DNA of 64,000 nucleotides from Flavobacteriales bacterium. Lineage in GTDB: Bacteria > Bacteroidota > Bacteroidia > Flavobacteriales_D > Sanyastnellaceae. Both the position numbers and the translations under genes were made by a program. Positions 1 to 8,490 of this stretch are shown piece by piece. The stretch lies in contig JAQWQB010000141.1 of NCBI GenBank assembly GCA_029245065.1, forward strand, positions 18,910-82,909, written 5' to 3'. The notes below the pieces were generated by a model. The model worked only from the letters and a program-made list of their open reading frames with translations, was not told the DNA's origin and did no database searches. Every line of letters begins with the position of its first letter. Position 1 is the stretch's first letter.

Positions 1-144
1 GACAACTTCGCACGCTTCTCCCCTATGGAACGATTGAGTTACAATCATGAAGTTGCGAGTGCAATGATCTATTTGCTCTCTGACGCATCTAGCTACGTTA
101 CAGGCGACAACATGCTTGTGGAAGGTGGTTGGACCGTATGGTGA
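1..144 (+). CDS. C-terminal end of a short-chain dehydrogenase/reductase (partial)
   Basis: Only the last 47 codons are in the window, open from base 1 to a TGA at 142-144. The segment reads like the C-terminus of a classical SDR: an EVA..A..YLLSD.SSYVTG stretch followed by a VEGGWT ending, which in this family closes the Rossmann fold after the substrate loop. The catalytic Tyr-Lys and the cofactor-binding glycine motif lie upstream and cannot be seen, so the substrate is unknown. The next gene (NeuB-type synthase) starts within ATGGTGA at the stop, so the two are probably co-translated and this enzyme may act on a sugar precursor of the same glycan. The family call is fairly safe; the role is inference. 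Confidence 0.8.
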   Translation, partial: DNFARFSPMERLSYNHEVASAMIYLLSDASSYVTGDNMLVEGGWTVW

Positions 145-1208
145 AAATTGAACACATGAAACTAACAGACTTTTTAGATAATTATGACCCACGCGTGCTT
201 ACGAGACCGTATGTCATTGCTGAGGCTGGGGTGAACCACGAAGGCTCAATGGATCTTGCAAAAAGACTTATTGACGAAGCCGCGGAAGGTGGGGCTCACG
301 CCATTAAATTTCAAACGTACAAGGCCGAAACCATTGCGTCAAAAGACTCTCCTTATTACTGGGATATTACCAAAGAGTCTACCCGCAGTCAGTTCGAACT
401 TTTCAAGAAGTACGACAAATTCTGGAAGGGCGAATACGAGGAACTTGCGAAGTACTGCGAAACGGCAGGAATTGAGTTCATGAGCACTCCGTTCGATGTG
501 GAATCAGCAAATTTCTTGAATGAAATGATGCCTGTGTTCAAAATATCCTCTTCGGATTTAACGAACCTACCGTTCATTGAGCACATGTGCAAGTTTGGAA
601 AACCAATGATTCTATCTACTGGTGCTGCCTACCTATGGGAGGTTCAACAGGCGGTTGAAGTCATTGAAAAGCATGGTAACCAACTCTGTTTGATGCACTG
701 TGTATTGAACTACCCTACTGAAGATCAGAATGCTCATTTGGGCATGATTAAAGACTTGATTCGTCAATTCCCAGACCATGTTCCCGGCTACAGTGATCAC
801 ACGCTACCAAAAGACATGGAAGTCATGAAAATGGCCACCCTTCTTGGAGCTGCAGTCATTGAGAAGCATTTTTCTCACGACAAAACCTTGCCTGGAAACG
901 ACCATTACCACGCCATGGACAAGGAAGACATGAAGCACTTCAACTCGGTAATGGACAAAACATTTGAGCTACTCGGGTCATTCAAGCTTTCGGCACTACC
1001 TAGTGAAGAAAAATCGCGTCAAAATGCGCGTAGAAGCCTTGTTGCAGCACGACAAATCCCAGCTGGAAAAGCCATTGAAAGAGAAGACTTGACATGGAAG
1101 AGACCAGCCAAAGGAATTAGTCCGAAAGAAATTGAAGTGGTGCTTGGCAAGAAAGCTACACGTACCATCGAAGAAGATGAAATCTTGATGTGGAATGCCC
1201 TCGACTGA
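138..1208 (+). CDS. NeuB-type nonulosonic acid synthase (sialic/legionaminic/pseudaminic acid synthase family), full length
   Basis: The protein is about 356 aa and should condense phosphoenolpyruvate with a six-carbon N-acetylated sugar to make a nine-carbon nonulosonic acid in the cytoplasm. Visible NeuB hallmarks are IAEAGVNHEG near residues 27-36 (active-site Glu and Asn-His), KFQT, STPFD, an NYPT tyrosine, SDHT, EKHF and PGNDH. The last 65 or so residues form the SAF/antifreeze-like domain (RRSLVAAR...LTWKRP) that closes the active site of the neighbouring subunit. I prefer ATG 138, which overlaps the SDR stop; TTG 129 and ATG 156 are in frame. Whether the product is neuraminic, legionaminic or pseudaminic cannot be decided here because the upstream precursor genes lie outside the window. 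It overlaps the next gene by 14 bp. Confidence 0.9.
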   Translation: MVKIEHMKLTDFLDNYDPRVLTRPYVIAEAGVNHEGSMDLAKRLIDEAAEGGAHAIKFQTYKAETIASKDSPYYWDITKESTRSQFELFKKYDKFWKGEYEELAKYCETAGIEFMSTPFDVESANFLNEMMPVFKISSSDLTNLPFIEHMCKFGKPMILSTGAAYLWEVQQAVEVIEKHGNQLCLMHCVLNYPTEDQNAHLGMIKDLIRQFPDHVPGYSDHTLPKDMEVMKMATLLGAAVIEKHFSHDKTLPGNDHYHAMDKEDMKHFNSVMDKTFELLGSFKLSALPSEEKSRQNARRSLVAARQIPAGKAIEREDLTWKRPAKGISPKEIEVVLGKKATRTIEEDEILMWNALD

Positions 1209-2478
1209 GTTAGAAAAAGACCTTGAATCCTATTTTGATCGTCTTTGGCCAATTTGTCGAAGTCTGACGGGTGACGGTGTTCGCGAAACCCTTGCCATTT
1301 TGCAAGAGGTTGTACCTATGGAGCTGTTTTCAGTTGCTAGCGGGTCAACTGTGTTTGACTGGACCGTCCCGAAAGAATGGAACATCAATGAAGCTTACAT
1401 TCTAGATCCTTCAGGTCAGAAAATCATCGACTTCAAGGAAAACAACCTGCACGTATTCAGCTATTCCACTCCTGTGAATACTGAACTCACGTTTGAGGAA
1501 CTGAACAAACACCTTCGCACCCTACCTGCCATGCCAACGGCAATCCCCTATGTAACCTCTTATTACAGAGAGCAATGGGGCTTCTGTCTTTCACATGAAC
1601 AATGGGAATCGCTTCCCCGTGAAGGCAACTACAGGGTGGTTATTGATAGTTCGCTTACGAACGGCGAACTGAATTATGGCGAATGTGTGCTACCAGGAGA
1701 GACAGACAAGGAAATTTTGTTCTCTACCTATGTTTGTCATCCGAGTATGGCGAACAATGAATTAAGTGGGCCGCTTGCTCAAGCATTTCTTTACAAGGAA
1801 ATCGCCAAGCTAAAAAACAGAAAATACACCTACCGTTTTGTCTTTGCCCCTGAGACGATAGGCATCATTGCTTACCTTGATCGCGTGGGAGATCAGCTAC
1901 TGAAAAACCTCGAAGCTGGTTACGTCTTAACTTGTGTTGGAGACCGAGGACCGCTCACCTACAAACGTTCTAAGCAAGGCCAGTCTGTGGCTGATAGAAC
2001 CGCAGAGCACGTTCTAAAACACAGTGAAAAAACGCATGAAATAATTGACTTCGCCGTTGGCGGAAGCGATGAACGACAGTACTGCTCTCCAGGATTCAAC
2101 CTACCGGTGGGTTCACTCATGCGCACACCGTACCAGCGTTACAAAGAATACCATACCTCGCTGGATAACAAGGAATTTATATCCTTTTCTCATTTGGCCG
2201 ATACGATTTCCACTTACATGGACATTGTAAAGGTGTTTGAATTGAACGAACCCTATGAGAACAAGGTGAAATTTGGAGAACCTCAGCTAGGGGAACGTGG
2301 CTTGTATCCAGACAGTATCAACCCTGATACCGATAGAGAAAACCTCCATAATTTGCTGCACTTTCTCAGTTTCGCTGACGGTCAAACAGATTTGATCACT
2401 ATTGCTGAAGCACGGAATAGGTCTGCCTTGGTTTTTGAAGAGGCCATTAAGAATTGTCAAGCAAAGGGACTCATCTAG
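1195..2478 (+). CDS. DUF4910/DUF2172 aminopeptidase-like protein of a glycan locus
   Basis: This is a 427 aa cytoplasmic-looking protein with no signal peptide or membrane segment. It has the aminopeptidase-like fold typical of DUF4910: a motif reading STYVCHPSMANNELSGP near residues 178-194 resembles the metal-binding region of M28-type peptidases (His, Asn-Asn-Glu). A later GGSDERQYCSPG segment supplies further candidate metal ligands (Asp, Glu). The C-terminal part fits the winged-helix-like tail found in the family. Such genes recur in Bacteroidota, Leptospira and Campylobacter surface-sugar clusters next to neuB-like genes, but I know of no established reaction. A deacylase or amidohydrolase acting on an amino sugar is a reasonable guess only. 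The start overlaps the neuB end by 14 bp and the stop abuts the ATG of the flippase. Confidence 0.75.
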   Translation: MPSTELEKDLESYFDRLWPICRSLTGDGVRETLAILQEVVPMELFSVASGSTVFDWTVPKEWNINEAYILDPSGQKIIDFKENNLHVFSYSTPVNTELTFEELNKHLRTLPAMPTAIPYVTSYYREQWGFCLSHEQWESLPREGNYRVVIDSSLTNGELNYGECVLPGETDKEILFSTYVCHPSMANNELSGPLAQAFLYKEIAKLKNRKYTYRFVFAPETIGIIAYLDRVGDQLLKNLEAGYVLTCVGDRGPLTYKRSKQGQSVADRTAEHVLKHSEKTHEIIDFAVGGSDERQYCSPGFNLPVGSLMRTPYQRYKEYHTSLDNKEFISFSHLADTISTYMDIVKVFELNEPYENKVKFGEPQLGERGLYPDSINPDTDRENLHNLLHFLSFADGQTDLITIAEARNRSALVFEEAIKNCQAKGLI

Positions 2479-3939
2479 ATGCTGAAGTTCGTCTTTAAGA
2501 ATTCACTCTTATACACGTTTGCGAACCAAATCCCGATGTTCGCCAACTTACTACTGTACCCTTTAATCACCGAATTTCTTACCGCATTTGACTACTTCGT
2601 ATTCGGTACCGCAATGGGTTACATGGGGCTGTTTGGCATGTTAGCTGACCTGGGAATGTCGCCGCTTTTTCAAAATGCTTTTTTCAAAAAAGAGAAGCAT
2701 TACCGAAAGTTTTGGTCTAGGTACCTCGGGTTCCTCCTGTTGTACAAACTCTTTTACGGAATGGTTGCCGGAACCATGATTTGGCTGGTGTTTCGAAACG
2801 AGCTTCCTTCAGATCGACTGTGGCTCATCATAGGCTTGCTGGTTACACCACTTGTAACGTTCGATTTGACCAGAGGTGTTGGTATGCGCTTGATGCAGTT
2901 CAAGCACAAACACCGAGTGGTTCACTTGTCAACAGCCATTGCAGGAGCGCTAACAGTGGTCACGACCTTTATTACCATTTACATCATGAAGTTGGGCTAC
3001 TTAGGCTTCTTCATTTCGAACTTTGTCAGCGTTATTTTTCAGGGAATTTTCTTCGCGTTTGTGATCTATGGAAAGGAGCGTATTCTTCCTAGTTTTCAGC
3101 TGAAGAGAAGGCAGATAAAAGGGTGGCTAAAGATCTCGTTGCCTCTTGTCCCACATAAATTTTCAGACTACCTCCTCACGTCAAGTGACCGAATTGTCCT
3201 CGATCAATATTTGGGCGTTTCCAATGTATCAACGGCTACCGTTGGGATGTACAACGTGGCTTACAATTTCGCCAGTTACTTCAATAGTTTCAGTGGGCAG
3301 GTGAACACCGTTGTTTCTCCTATATATTTCAGTCTTTTCCGCGATAAGAACCCACGTGTTCATCTGATCATTCGTCAGTTCACATTTATCTGGTTAGCAT
3401 TCAATTACATTGCAGCAACACTCGCTGGTTTGTGGTCAAAAGAAGTGTTCGCTTTCTTCTTCATGAACAACAATGACGGACTTGAAACGGCCTACAAATA
3501 CACGGTCTTTTTATTTATGGCATTTTGCTACCGTCCGCTTTACGTGGCTTCTGTTGAGTTTGTCATTTTCAAAGAAAAGACCATGTCGCTTTTCAAGATT
3601 ACGACGGCAGCAGGAATTTTGAATGTTGTCCTGAACCTTGCACTTGTTCCAATTTTCGGGATTGAGGCAGCTATATTCTCCACCTTCTTGTGCTACATGT
3701 ACATGGGGGTTTCTGGTCACTTGTTCAAAGACACCAAGCAGTACTTGCCTCTTCCGTACTACCCATTGCTTGTTTTTGCCGGAGTAACATTGACCGGGTT
3801 TTTCGTCTATTATGCCGTTGAATTCCACTGGCTCTACAAGATCGGAATCTCTGCACTCATGGGAATTGGCGCGGTTGTGTACTACTTGAAAAAAGGGAAG
3901 TTCGTAATTCGTGAGATTCAACAAATCAGAGTGAAGTAA
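2479..3939 (+). CDS. Wzx-type polysaccharide flippase (MOP/PST superfamily)
   Basis: This 486 aa protein is almost entirely hydrophobic, with about 12-14 predicted membrane-spanning segments separated by short charged loops, the layout of oligosaccharide flippases. It should move the lipid-linked repeat unit across the inner membrane. Supporting details are the N-terminal NQIPMFANLLLYPLI helix and the conserved loop with SSDRIVLDQYLG, both characteristic of the PST family. The ATG follows the previous stop with no gap, indicating translational coupling. It is the only flippase in the window and is matched by a Wzy-like polymerase at 24202, so the locus probably uses Wzx/Wzy assembly instead of an ABC exporter. 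Confidence 0.88.
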   Translation: MLKFVFKNSLLYTFANQIPMFANLLLYPLITEFLTAFDYFVFGTAMGYMGLFGMLADLGMSPLFQNAFFKKEKHYRKFWSRYLGFLLLYKLFYGMVAGTMIWLVFRNELPSDRLWLIIGLLVTPLVTFDLTRGVGMRLMQFKHKHRVVHLSTAIAGALTVVTTFITIYIMKLGYLGFFISNFVSVIFQGIFFAFVIYGKERILPSFQLKRRQIKGWLKISLPLVPHKFSDYLLTSSDRIVLDQYLGVSNVSTATVGMYNVAYNFASYFNSFSGQVNTVVSPIYFSLFRDKNPRVHLIIRQFTFIWLAFNYIAATLAGLWSKEVFAFFFMNNNDGLETAYKYTVFLFMAFCYRPLYVASVEFVIFKEKTMSLFKITTAAGILNVVLNLALVPIFGIEAAIFSTFLCYMYMGVSGHLFKDTKQYLPLPYYPLLVFAGVTLTGFFVYYAVEFHWLYKIGISALMGIGAVVYYLKKGKFVIREIQQIRVK

Positions 3940-3946
3940 GGATGGT

Positions 3947-3954
3947 TACCTTTG
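3947..3954 (+). promoter_or_regulatory. -7 promoter element of Bacteroidota type (TACCTTTG)
   Basis: TACCTTTG is a perfect match to the TAnnTTTG -7 box of Bacteroidota. No TTG -33 box is visible at the usual distance. It lies 27 bp before ATG 3982, which supports that start over the in-frame TTG at 3952 that would fall inside the element. Confidence 0.45.
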
Positions 3955-3981
3955 CACCTTACTAACCACCAGATCGGACTT

Positions 3982-5370
3982 ATGCCTCTTCTTACATTTA
4001 GTCAGCTTCGCGAAGGAATTGACCAACGAATGGATGATCCTGCTATTACGCAGGGGAAGACGCATTGCTTCTACAAGATTTTTCAGCATGCTTTGACGTA
4101 TTCGCTAACAGAATCGCATCAGAAGCTTTTAAAAAATAGGCTGCATTGGCCTGTTTTCGCACAGCGTGCTATTTACCGATTGAAATCATTCAACCATTCT
4201 GTCTCACCTTCCAAGATGAAATCCATTTTATTGATGGACGATGGGCGAATAGGAACCGATGAAAACGGAACGGTTAAATCGTATTATTTTGGTCCGCTGT
4301 TGGATGAATTGGGGCGTGACGGAATTAGCATAGCAAGAGACCACAACCACGATTCAGCATTGCCTCGTGAGTATGAACTCAGCGACATTGAACTCTTTCG
4401 CAGAACTCCCATCGACCCTACAGAGGGGAAAATGCTGGAAGACATTTCCTTCGTGCTCTCAAAAGCCAAAAAGTCGGGAAAGTTCAACGACGTCGAAATT
4501 GATCACATCTCTTCTGCATTGCACAGTTTTTTTGAGCAATACCACATGTTTTACCAGTGGCTCAAAAACAGTGGTGTAAAGCACCTTCTCATGACCAATC
4601 ATTACCATAGAGAAGGAATCATTGCGGCTGCAAAAGACTTGGGCATCATCTCCTTCGAATTTCAACATGGACTTATTGCAGCACAGGATTTGTACTACGT
4701 TTATGACAACAAGCTAGCCCCATTTGCGGACAAGGCCTTCTTCTGCGATCATTTGGTCGTTTTTGGGGACTATTGGAAAAACGTTCTTTTGAAGGGTGCT
4801 GGTTATGCTCCGGAACAGCTGATTGTAGCGGGAGATTATTCCATTCAGCGGAAAGCTTGGAAGAAGCATTTGAGTGTTGAAAAGGAGAACGCCATTTTTA
4901 TTGGTGCGCAGAAAAACATGCCTGAGCATTACATTCGGTACACGAAGCAGCTGCTTTCCATCATTGAAGAAAAGCATCCCGAATGGGAAGTTTGGGTCAA
5001 GCTTCATCCGTATGAGAAAGAGCCAAAAATGTACAATGAATTATTGCGTTCGAAGTACTGCAAACTCTACGGAAATGGCGATGATCTGATGGCGCTACTC
5101 AGTAAATCGAAAATTCAAATTAGCGTTTACAGCACCACTTTCTTTGACGCATTGGGACTGGGAGTTGTGAATTTCTCGTTGCAGAACTACACCACAGGAA
5201 GTGATTATGCAAAGGCTATGGCTGAAGAAGGAATGGCTGTTCCCTTGCTGTTCGATGAAGATCCAGTAGAAAAATTCGAGCTTCATCAGCAAGAAAATTT
5301 GCTCAATCGGGAAGATGTTTACGGCCCCATTGACTTGTCAAAATTAAAGGCACTTCTTGACTTGAACTAA
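3982..5370 (+). CDS. GT-B-like surface glycan glycosyltransferase, possible nonulosonic acid transferase
   Basis: This is a 462 aa soluble protein. I do not recognise a precise family. Its C-terminal half looks like a GT-B nucleotide-binding domain: FQHG near residue 228, KLHPYEKEP (HP at about 342-343) and SVYSTTFFDALGLG (STT at about 384-386). An HP motif followed by an S-S/T motif, plus an acidic DDG (here about 86-88), are also features of bacterial sialyl- and polysialyltransferases, so transfer from a CMP-activated sugar is possible, given neuB and neuA nearby. That is inference; CDP-glycerol-type or capsule transferases look similar. ATG 3982 is preferred because the -7 element sits just upstream. 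A 60 bp gap follows before an unrelated secreted protein. Confidence 0.7.
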   Translation: MPLLTFSQLREGIDQRMDDPAITQGKTHCFYKIFQHALTYSLTESHQKLLKNRLHWPVFAQRAIYRLKSFNHSVSPSKMKSILLMDDGRIGTDENGTVKSYYFGPLLDELGRDGISIARDHNHDSALPREYELSDIELFRRTPIDPTEGKMLEDISFVLSKAKKSGKFNDVEIDHISSALHSFFEQYHMFYQWLKNSGVKHLLMTNHYHREGIIAAAKDLGIISFEFQHGLIAAQDLYYVYDNKLAPFADKAFFCDHLVVFGDYWKNVLLKGAGYAPEQLIVAGDYSIQRKAWKKHLSVEKENAIFIGAQKNMPEHYIRYTKQLLSIIEEKHPEWEVWVKLHPYEKEPKMYNELLRSKYCKLYGNGDDLMALLSKSKIQISVYSTTFFDALGLGVVNFSLQNYTTGSDYAKAMAEEGMAVPLLFDEDPVEKFELHQQENLLNREDVYGPIDLSKLKALLDLN

Positions 5371-5379
5371 TTCGTTTTT

Positions 5380-5401
5380 CGTAACTTAACGACTTGTTAC
5401 G
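5380..5401 (+). other. Small stem-loop after the glycosyltransferase gene
   Basis: CGTAAC (5380-5385) pairs with GTTACG (5396-5401) across a 10 nt loop. It is followed by a G run and not a T run, so it is not a convincing intrinsic terminator; it might act as an RNA 3' end or processing site. Confidence 0.25.
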
Positions 5402-5430
5402 GGGGGATTTACCTCAAACTGGGAGAAAAC

Positions 5431-7131
5431 ATGCTTAAGAAACTAACTAATCTTCTGGCTCTTTTCTGTGTGATTACGGTATCAGCACAAGAAGATCCAG
5501 CATCAGCAATTGCTATATCATTACAAGATTATTTGCAGATCACCTACGACGGTGTTGCTTGCACATCTACTGCCGGGACTTTAGGTGCAGGGGATTCTGG
5601 AGAAGCAACGTGCATTGGTATCTCTACTGATGATGTTTGGTATTCTTTCACTGCAACAACCCAAGCCGTTAAATTTGAAGGAACCACTTCAAACTTCGAC
5701 ATGGTGCTTCAGTTAGTAGACGCTGTTACGATGGCTTCCATAGCTTGTCAAAACACGAACGGGGCCAATTCCGGAGAAACGCTTTATTCCAACACACTCA
5801 CTGCTGGAAACAACTATTACTTACGAATCCATTCTTTTGATGGCGCAGGAAGTGGATCATTCGACATTTGCGGTCAATACCTCCCGGCTGCAGAAGTGAG
5901 AACAGGATGGTACCCAACATTTTCTCCAGATCAAGGACTTCCAGGATACCGAATCAATCAGTCAATTAACAGATCAACTTACACTCCATACAACGGCCTC
6001 ATACAAGGAACGCGTTGGCTATTCGTTGATATGGGTACCGGAGATAACTTCATGGCTGAAGTAACAGGGTCGAATGGAATTATCAATCTTAATTCCGTTG
6101 GCGGACTGTGTTTCAACAAAACGTACGATGTATTCGTTCAGGTTAGAGTAGATGACTACTGGAGTGGATACAGCTTAGAGCGACAAATCTTCACCGAGGC
6201 AGAACCAACAACAGAATTGGAGCCAGCTTACCCAGGTTTGAGCTACAACCTCGACGAAGAAATTAAAGCCCGTTTCGTTGGAACAGGCCAAAACTTAGAA
6301 TGGAGACTGACTACCGACAACGGTGAAACAGTAATTTACCACGAGGCAGCAAACTCTACGAGTTACTGCTACTTAGACTTGGTAGAATGCATCCGCTACA
6401 ACCGAATTTACACGGTAGAGATTCGAGCAGAATACTGCGGAATTTGGGGCTCATGGAGTGATCCAGAGTTCATCATCATTAATCCACTTCCCTACGTGAA
6501 CCTTCGCCCTGAATACTGCAATACCACGCAGTACGCCGGCGTAACACTTCAGTGTGAATTCCTAGAGGTAGTAGACCAATATGCTTGGCAATTGACGCCT
6601 GTAGACATTGACGATCCTACCTACACCCCTATTGGCCCAGCGATTGTGACATATAGCGTACAAACAACTGCACTCTACTTGCTTCCTTTGGGCTTAGAAT
6701 ACGGTACAACTTATCGAGTTGGTGTCAAGCCAATGCTGGGAACAACAGATGCTTGCAATAGTCCGCAAGAAGGAGATTATGGCTACTTCTGTCACGTAAC
6801 AATTGGAACTCCAGCTGAGCTTACTGAATGGGATGACGGAACACTTGCCCCTGAAGATAATCCGCTTGGCGAAATGACCGCATTGAGTGTTTTCCCTAAT
6901 CCGACGACCACTGGATTCGCTGCCATTCAAATAGGCGACAAAGCATTATCAGGAAACGCGCTTCTTCAAGTGTATGATGTTGCTGGAAAACTTATCTCTG
7001 AGCAGCAATTTTTCGCAGTAGAAAACGCAAATATCTTGCAGTTCTCAGTTCCTACTGGAACAAAAGGAAATTACATAGTGCGTTTGTCTGGCGATGGCTA
7101 TTCTCACACCATGCCCTTACTCGTTAATTAA
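5431..7131 (+). CDS. T9SS type A cargo protein with PPC-like domain
   Basis: This is a 566 aa secreted protein. Residues 1-19 form a signal peptide (hydrophobic LTNLLALFCVITVSA) for Sec export. Residues about 40-150 resemble a pre-peptidase C-terminal (PPC-like) beta domain (DDVWYSFTAT...DMVLQLVD...YYLRIHSF). The middle has repeated cysteine-containing beta segments of a kind common in Bacteroidota surface proteins. The last 80 or so residues are a type A sorting domain (LSVFPNPTTTG start, VYDVAGKLI, GNYIVRL), which in T9SS is recognised, usually cleaved, and replaced by linkage to a lipid-anchored glycan. No catalytic domain is apparent; adhesion is a guess. It ends tail-to-tail with the next gene, overlapping by 8 bp, and interrupts the glycan genes. 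Confidence 0.85.
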   Translation: MLKKLTNLLALFCVITVSAQEDPASAIAISLQDYLQITYDGVACTSTAGTLGAGDSGEATCIGISTDDVWYSFTATTQAVKFEGTTSNFDMVLQLVDAVTMASIACQNTNGANSGETLYSNTLTAGNNYYLRIHSFDGAGSGSFDICGQYLPAAEVRTGWYPTFSPDQGLPGYRINQSINRSTYTPYNGLIQGTRWLFVDMGTGDNFMAEVTGSNGIINLNSVGGLCFNKTYDVFVQVRVDDYWSGYSLERQIFTEAEPTTELEPAYPGLSYNLDEEIKARFVGTGQNLEWRLTTDNGETVIYHEAANSTSYCYLDLVECIRYNRIYTVEIRAEYCGIWGSWSDPEFIIINPLPYVNLRPEYCNTTQYAGVTLQCEFLEVVDQYAWQLTPVDIDDPTYTPIGPAIVTYSVQTTALYLLPLGLEYGTTYRVGVKPMLGTTDACNSPQEGDYGYFCHVTIGTPAELTEWDDGTLAPEDNPLGEMTALSVFPNPTTTGFAAIQIGDKALSGNALLQVYDVAGKLISEQQFFAVENANILQFSVPTGTKGNYIVRLSGDGYSHTMPLLVN

Positions 7132-8275
7132 GCAACTGGATTTTCTCTACTTGACGGAAAGAACTTCCGACAATTTCAACTAGAATCAACTGGGCATCAA
7201 TTCCATTGAGTGGAATTTGATCTCCTTGGCTTACGTTTCCTTCTTTTAATAGGCTACCGCGCAAATCATAAATCCGGTATTGGATTGCTTCAGTTTCAAC
7301 TTCATTGATGAAAGACTTGAGTACGAGGTTCCCGTTAGAAATATGAATTGAAACCTGTTTCTCTTTCACCAATTGGGTAGCTTCTTGAAAAGTGTTGGCC
7401 ACCATTACATCATTTTCTTCGGAACAGTTAGAAGTCAACTCTAAACAAGAAACTACTGTTCTTACTTCACCATACCAGGGAACCGCAGCTTCTAAACAAA
7501 CCTCATGTGCTCCATTCTCAGCAAATTGAACCAGTGGTTGCGTTTCATAATCTACATCCTGCTCTTCCACTATCCATTCGAATGCTATTTCTTCAAATCC
7601 GTTTTCATCCGTGATATTGATCAACCGAAATTCACAGCCGTCGTTTTCCTTCACCACAAATTCCGTTGTTAAATTCACTTCGGGAATTTCAAGTTCCACC
7701 GTTTTGCACAACACTGAAGTGCATTCATTTCCCTGTGAAATGGCTTGAACTGTCAAACAAACTTCGGGAGAAGTAAGGTCTTCAAAACTCATGGAAGCTT
7801 GCAAACCGTTGGCTTGCACCCCTTCCGATGTTTCCCATTCTATATTCGTTACTGAGGTGAACGAATTTGTTTCGCAAAGCTCTTGTACAACAACTTCACC
7901 GTCTCCAGCGTCAATCCATTCAAAGGCTGCTGTTACCGAACACGGAAGCGCAAAGTTGATTACTACCGTCTCACACGATTCTACCATACAATTCTCACCA
8001 TTGACAATGGTTGTTACCGAAAGGCAAACTTCATAGCTTCCCGCATTGTCATAAGTATGCACAGGTTGAGGAATGGCAGACGTTGTTCCATCGCCTAAAT
8101 CCCAGAAGTAGGTAAGCTCTGTTTCAGGCGAAACTGACTCAAAAACGGCTTCAAAAAAGATGGTGTGAGATGTTTGCTCGATGTTAATCAGCAGGTCATC
8201 AACGCATTGGGCCAACAACGAGGAGGAGTTGAGCACCAAGAGAGAGAGGAGAGAGAGCGTTAAGTTGCGGTACAT
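7124..8275 (-). CDS. Secreted PKD-domain protein with a T9SS-like C-terminus
   Basis: This is a 383 aa exported protein on the minus strand. It starts with a signal peptide (LTLSLLSLLVLNSSSLLA). A PKD domain follows at about residues 25-105, recognised by FWDLGDGTTS and the HTYDNAGSYEVCLSV signature. Two more PKD-like repeats with weaker motifs follow (CLTVQAIS, HEVCLEAAV), each with paired cysteines. The final 75 residues (SNGNLVLKSF...YRIYDLRGSLLKEG...KIQLLN) fit a divergent T9SS type A sorting domain, but the usual PNP motif is absent. It converges on the preceding T9SS protein with an 8 bp overlap, so the pair probably arrived or evolved together. Function is unknown; PKD domains usually mediate surface binding. 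Confidence 0.8.
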   Translation of the reverse strand: MYRNLTLSLLSLLVLNSSSLLAQCVDDLLINIEQTSHTIFFEAVFESVSPETELTYFWDLGDGTTSAIPQPVHTYDNAGSYEVCLSVTTIVNGENCMVESCETVVINFALPCSVTAAFEWIDAGDGEVVVQELCETNSFTSVTNIEWETSEGVQANGLQASMSFEDLTSPEVCLTVQAISQGNECTSVLCKTVELEIPEVNLTTEFVVKENDGCEFRLINITDENGFEEIAFEWIVEEQDVDYETQPLVQFAENGAHEVCLEAAVPWYGEVRTVVSCLELTSNCSEENDVMVANTFQEATQLVKEKQVSIHISNGNLVLKSFINEVETEAIQYRIYDLRGSLLKEGNVSQGDQIPLNGIDAQLILVEIVGSSFRQVEKIQLLN

Positions 8276-8490
8276 TTGGTTATTTTATTCTTTAACGGTA
8301 CAAATATCCGTCTCTTTACCCTATTAAAACATCACCCTTTAGTATGAGGCAGAAACAAATGTTTATTTGGTAACATTTCGATAAGATTCGGCAACTGCGA
8401 GGTTTTGAATTCCCAATGTTGGAAACTTGGGGCAAAGACCTACAAAACGGCCCTTGGATTTCTGCATTTTTGTAATGCGACAAACCTTAG
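8276..8490. other. Divergent intergenic region before the main glycan operon
   Basis: These 215 bp separate the minus-strand PKD protein from the plus-strand glycosyltransferase at 8491, so they should hold promoters in both directions. I see only imperfect -7 boxes (CATTTTTG at 8465-8472 for the + strand; GATATTTG-like on the minus strand near 8302) and no clear -33 partner, repeat or RNA. Confidence 0.4.

Noticed and set aside
5380..5401. Intrinsic terminator after the 3982 glycosyltransferase gene
   Set aside because: The stem is only 6 bp and is followed by a G run and not by T; listed only as a weak stem-loop.
8465..8472. Promoter of the main glycan operon (CATTTTTG)
   Set aside because: One mismatch in the -7 box and no TTG at 17-23 bp upstream, so I did not list it as a promoter.
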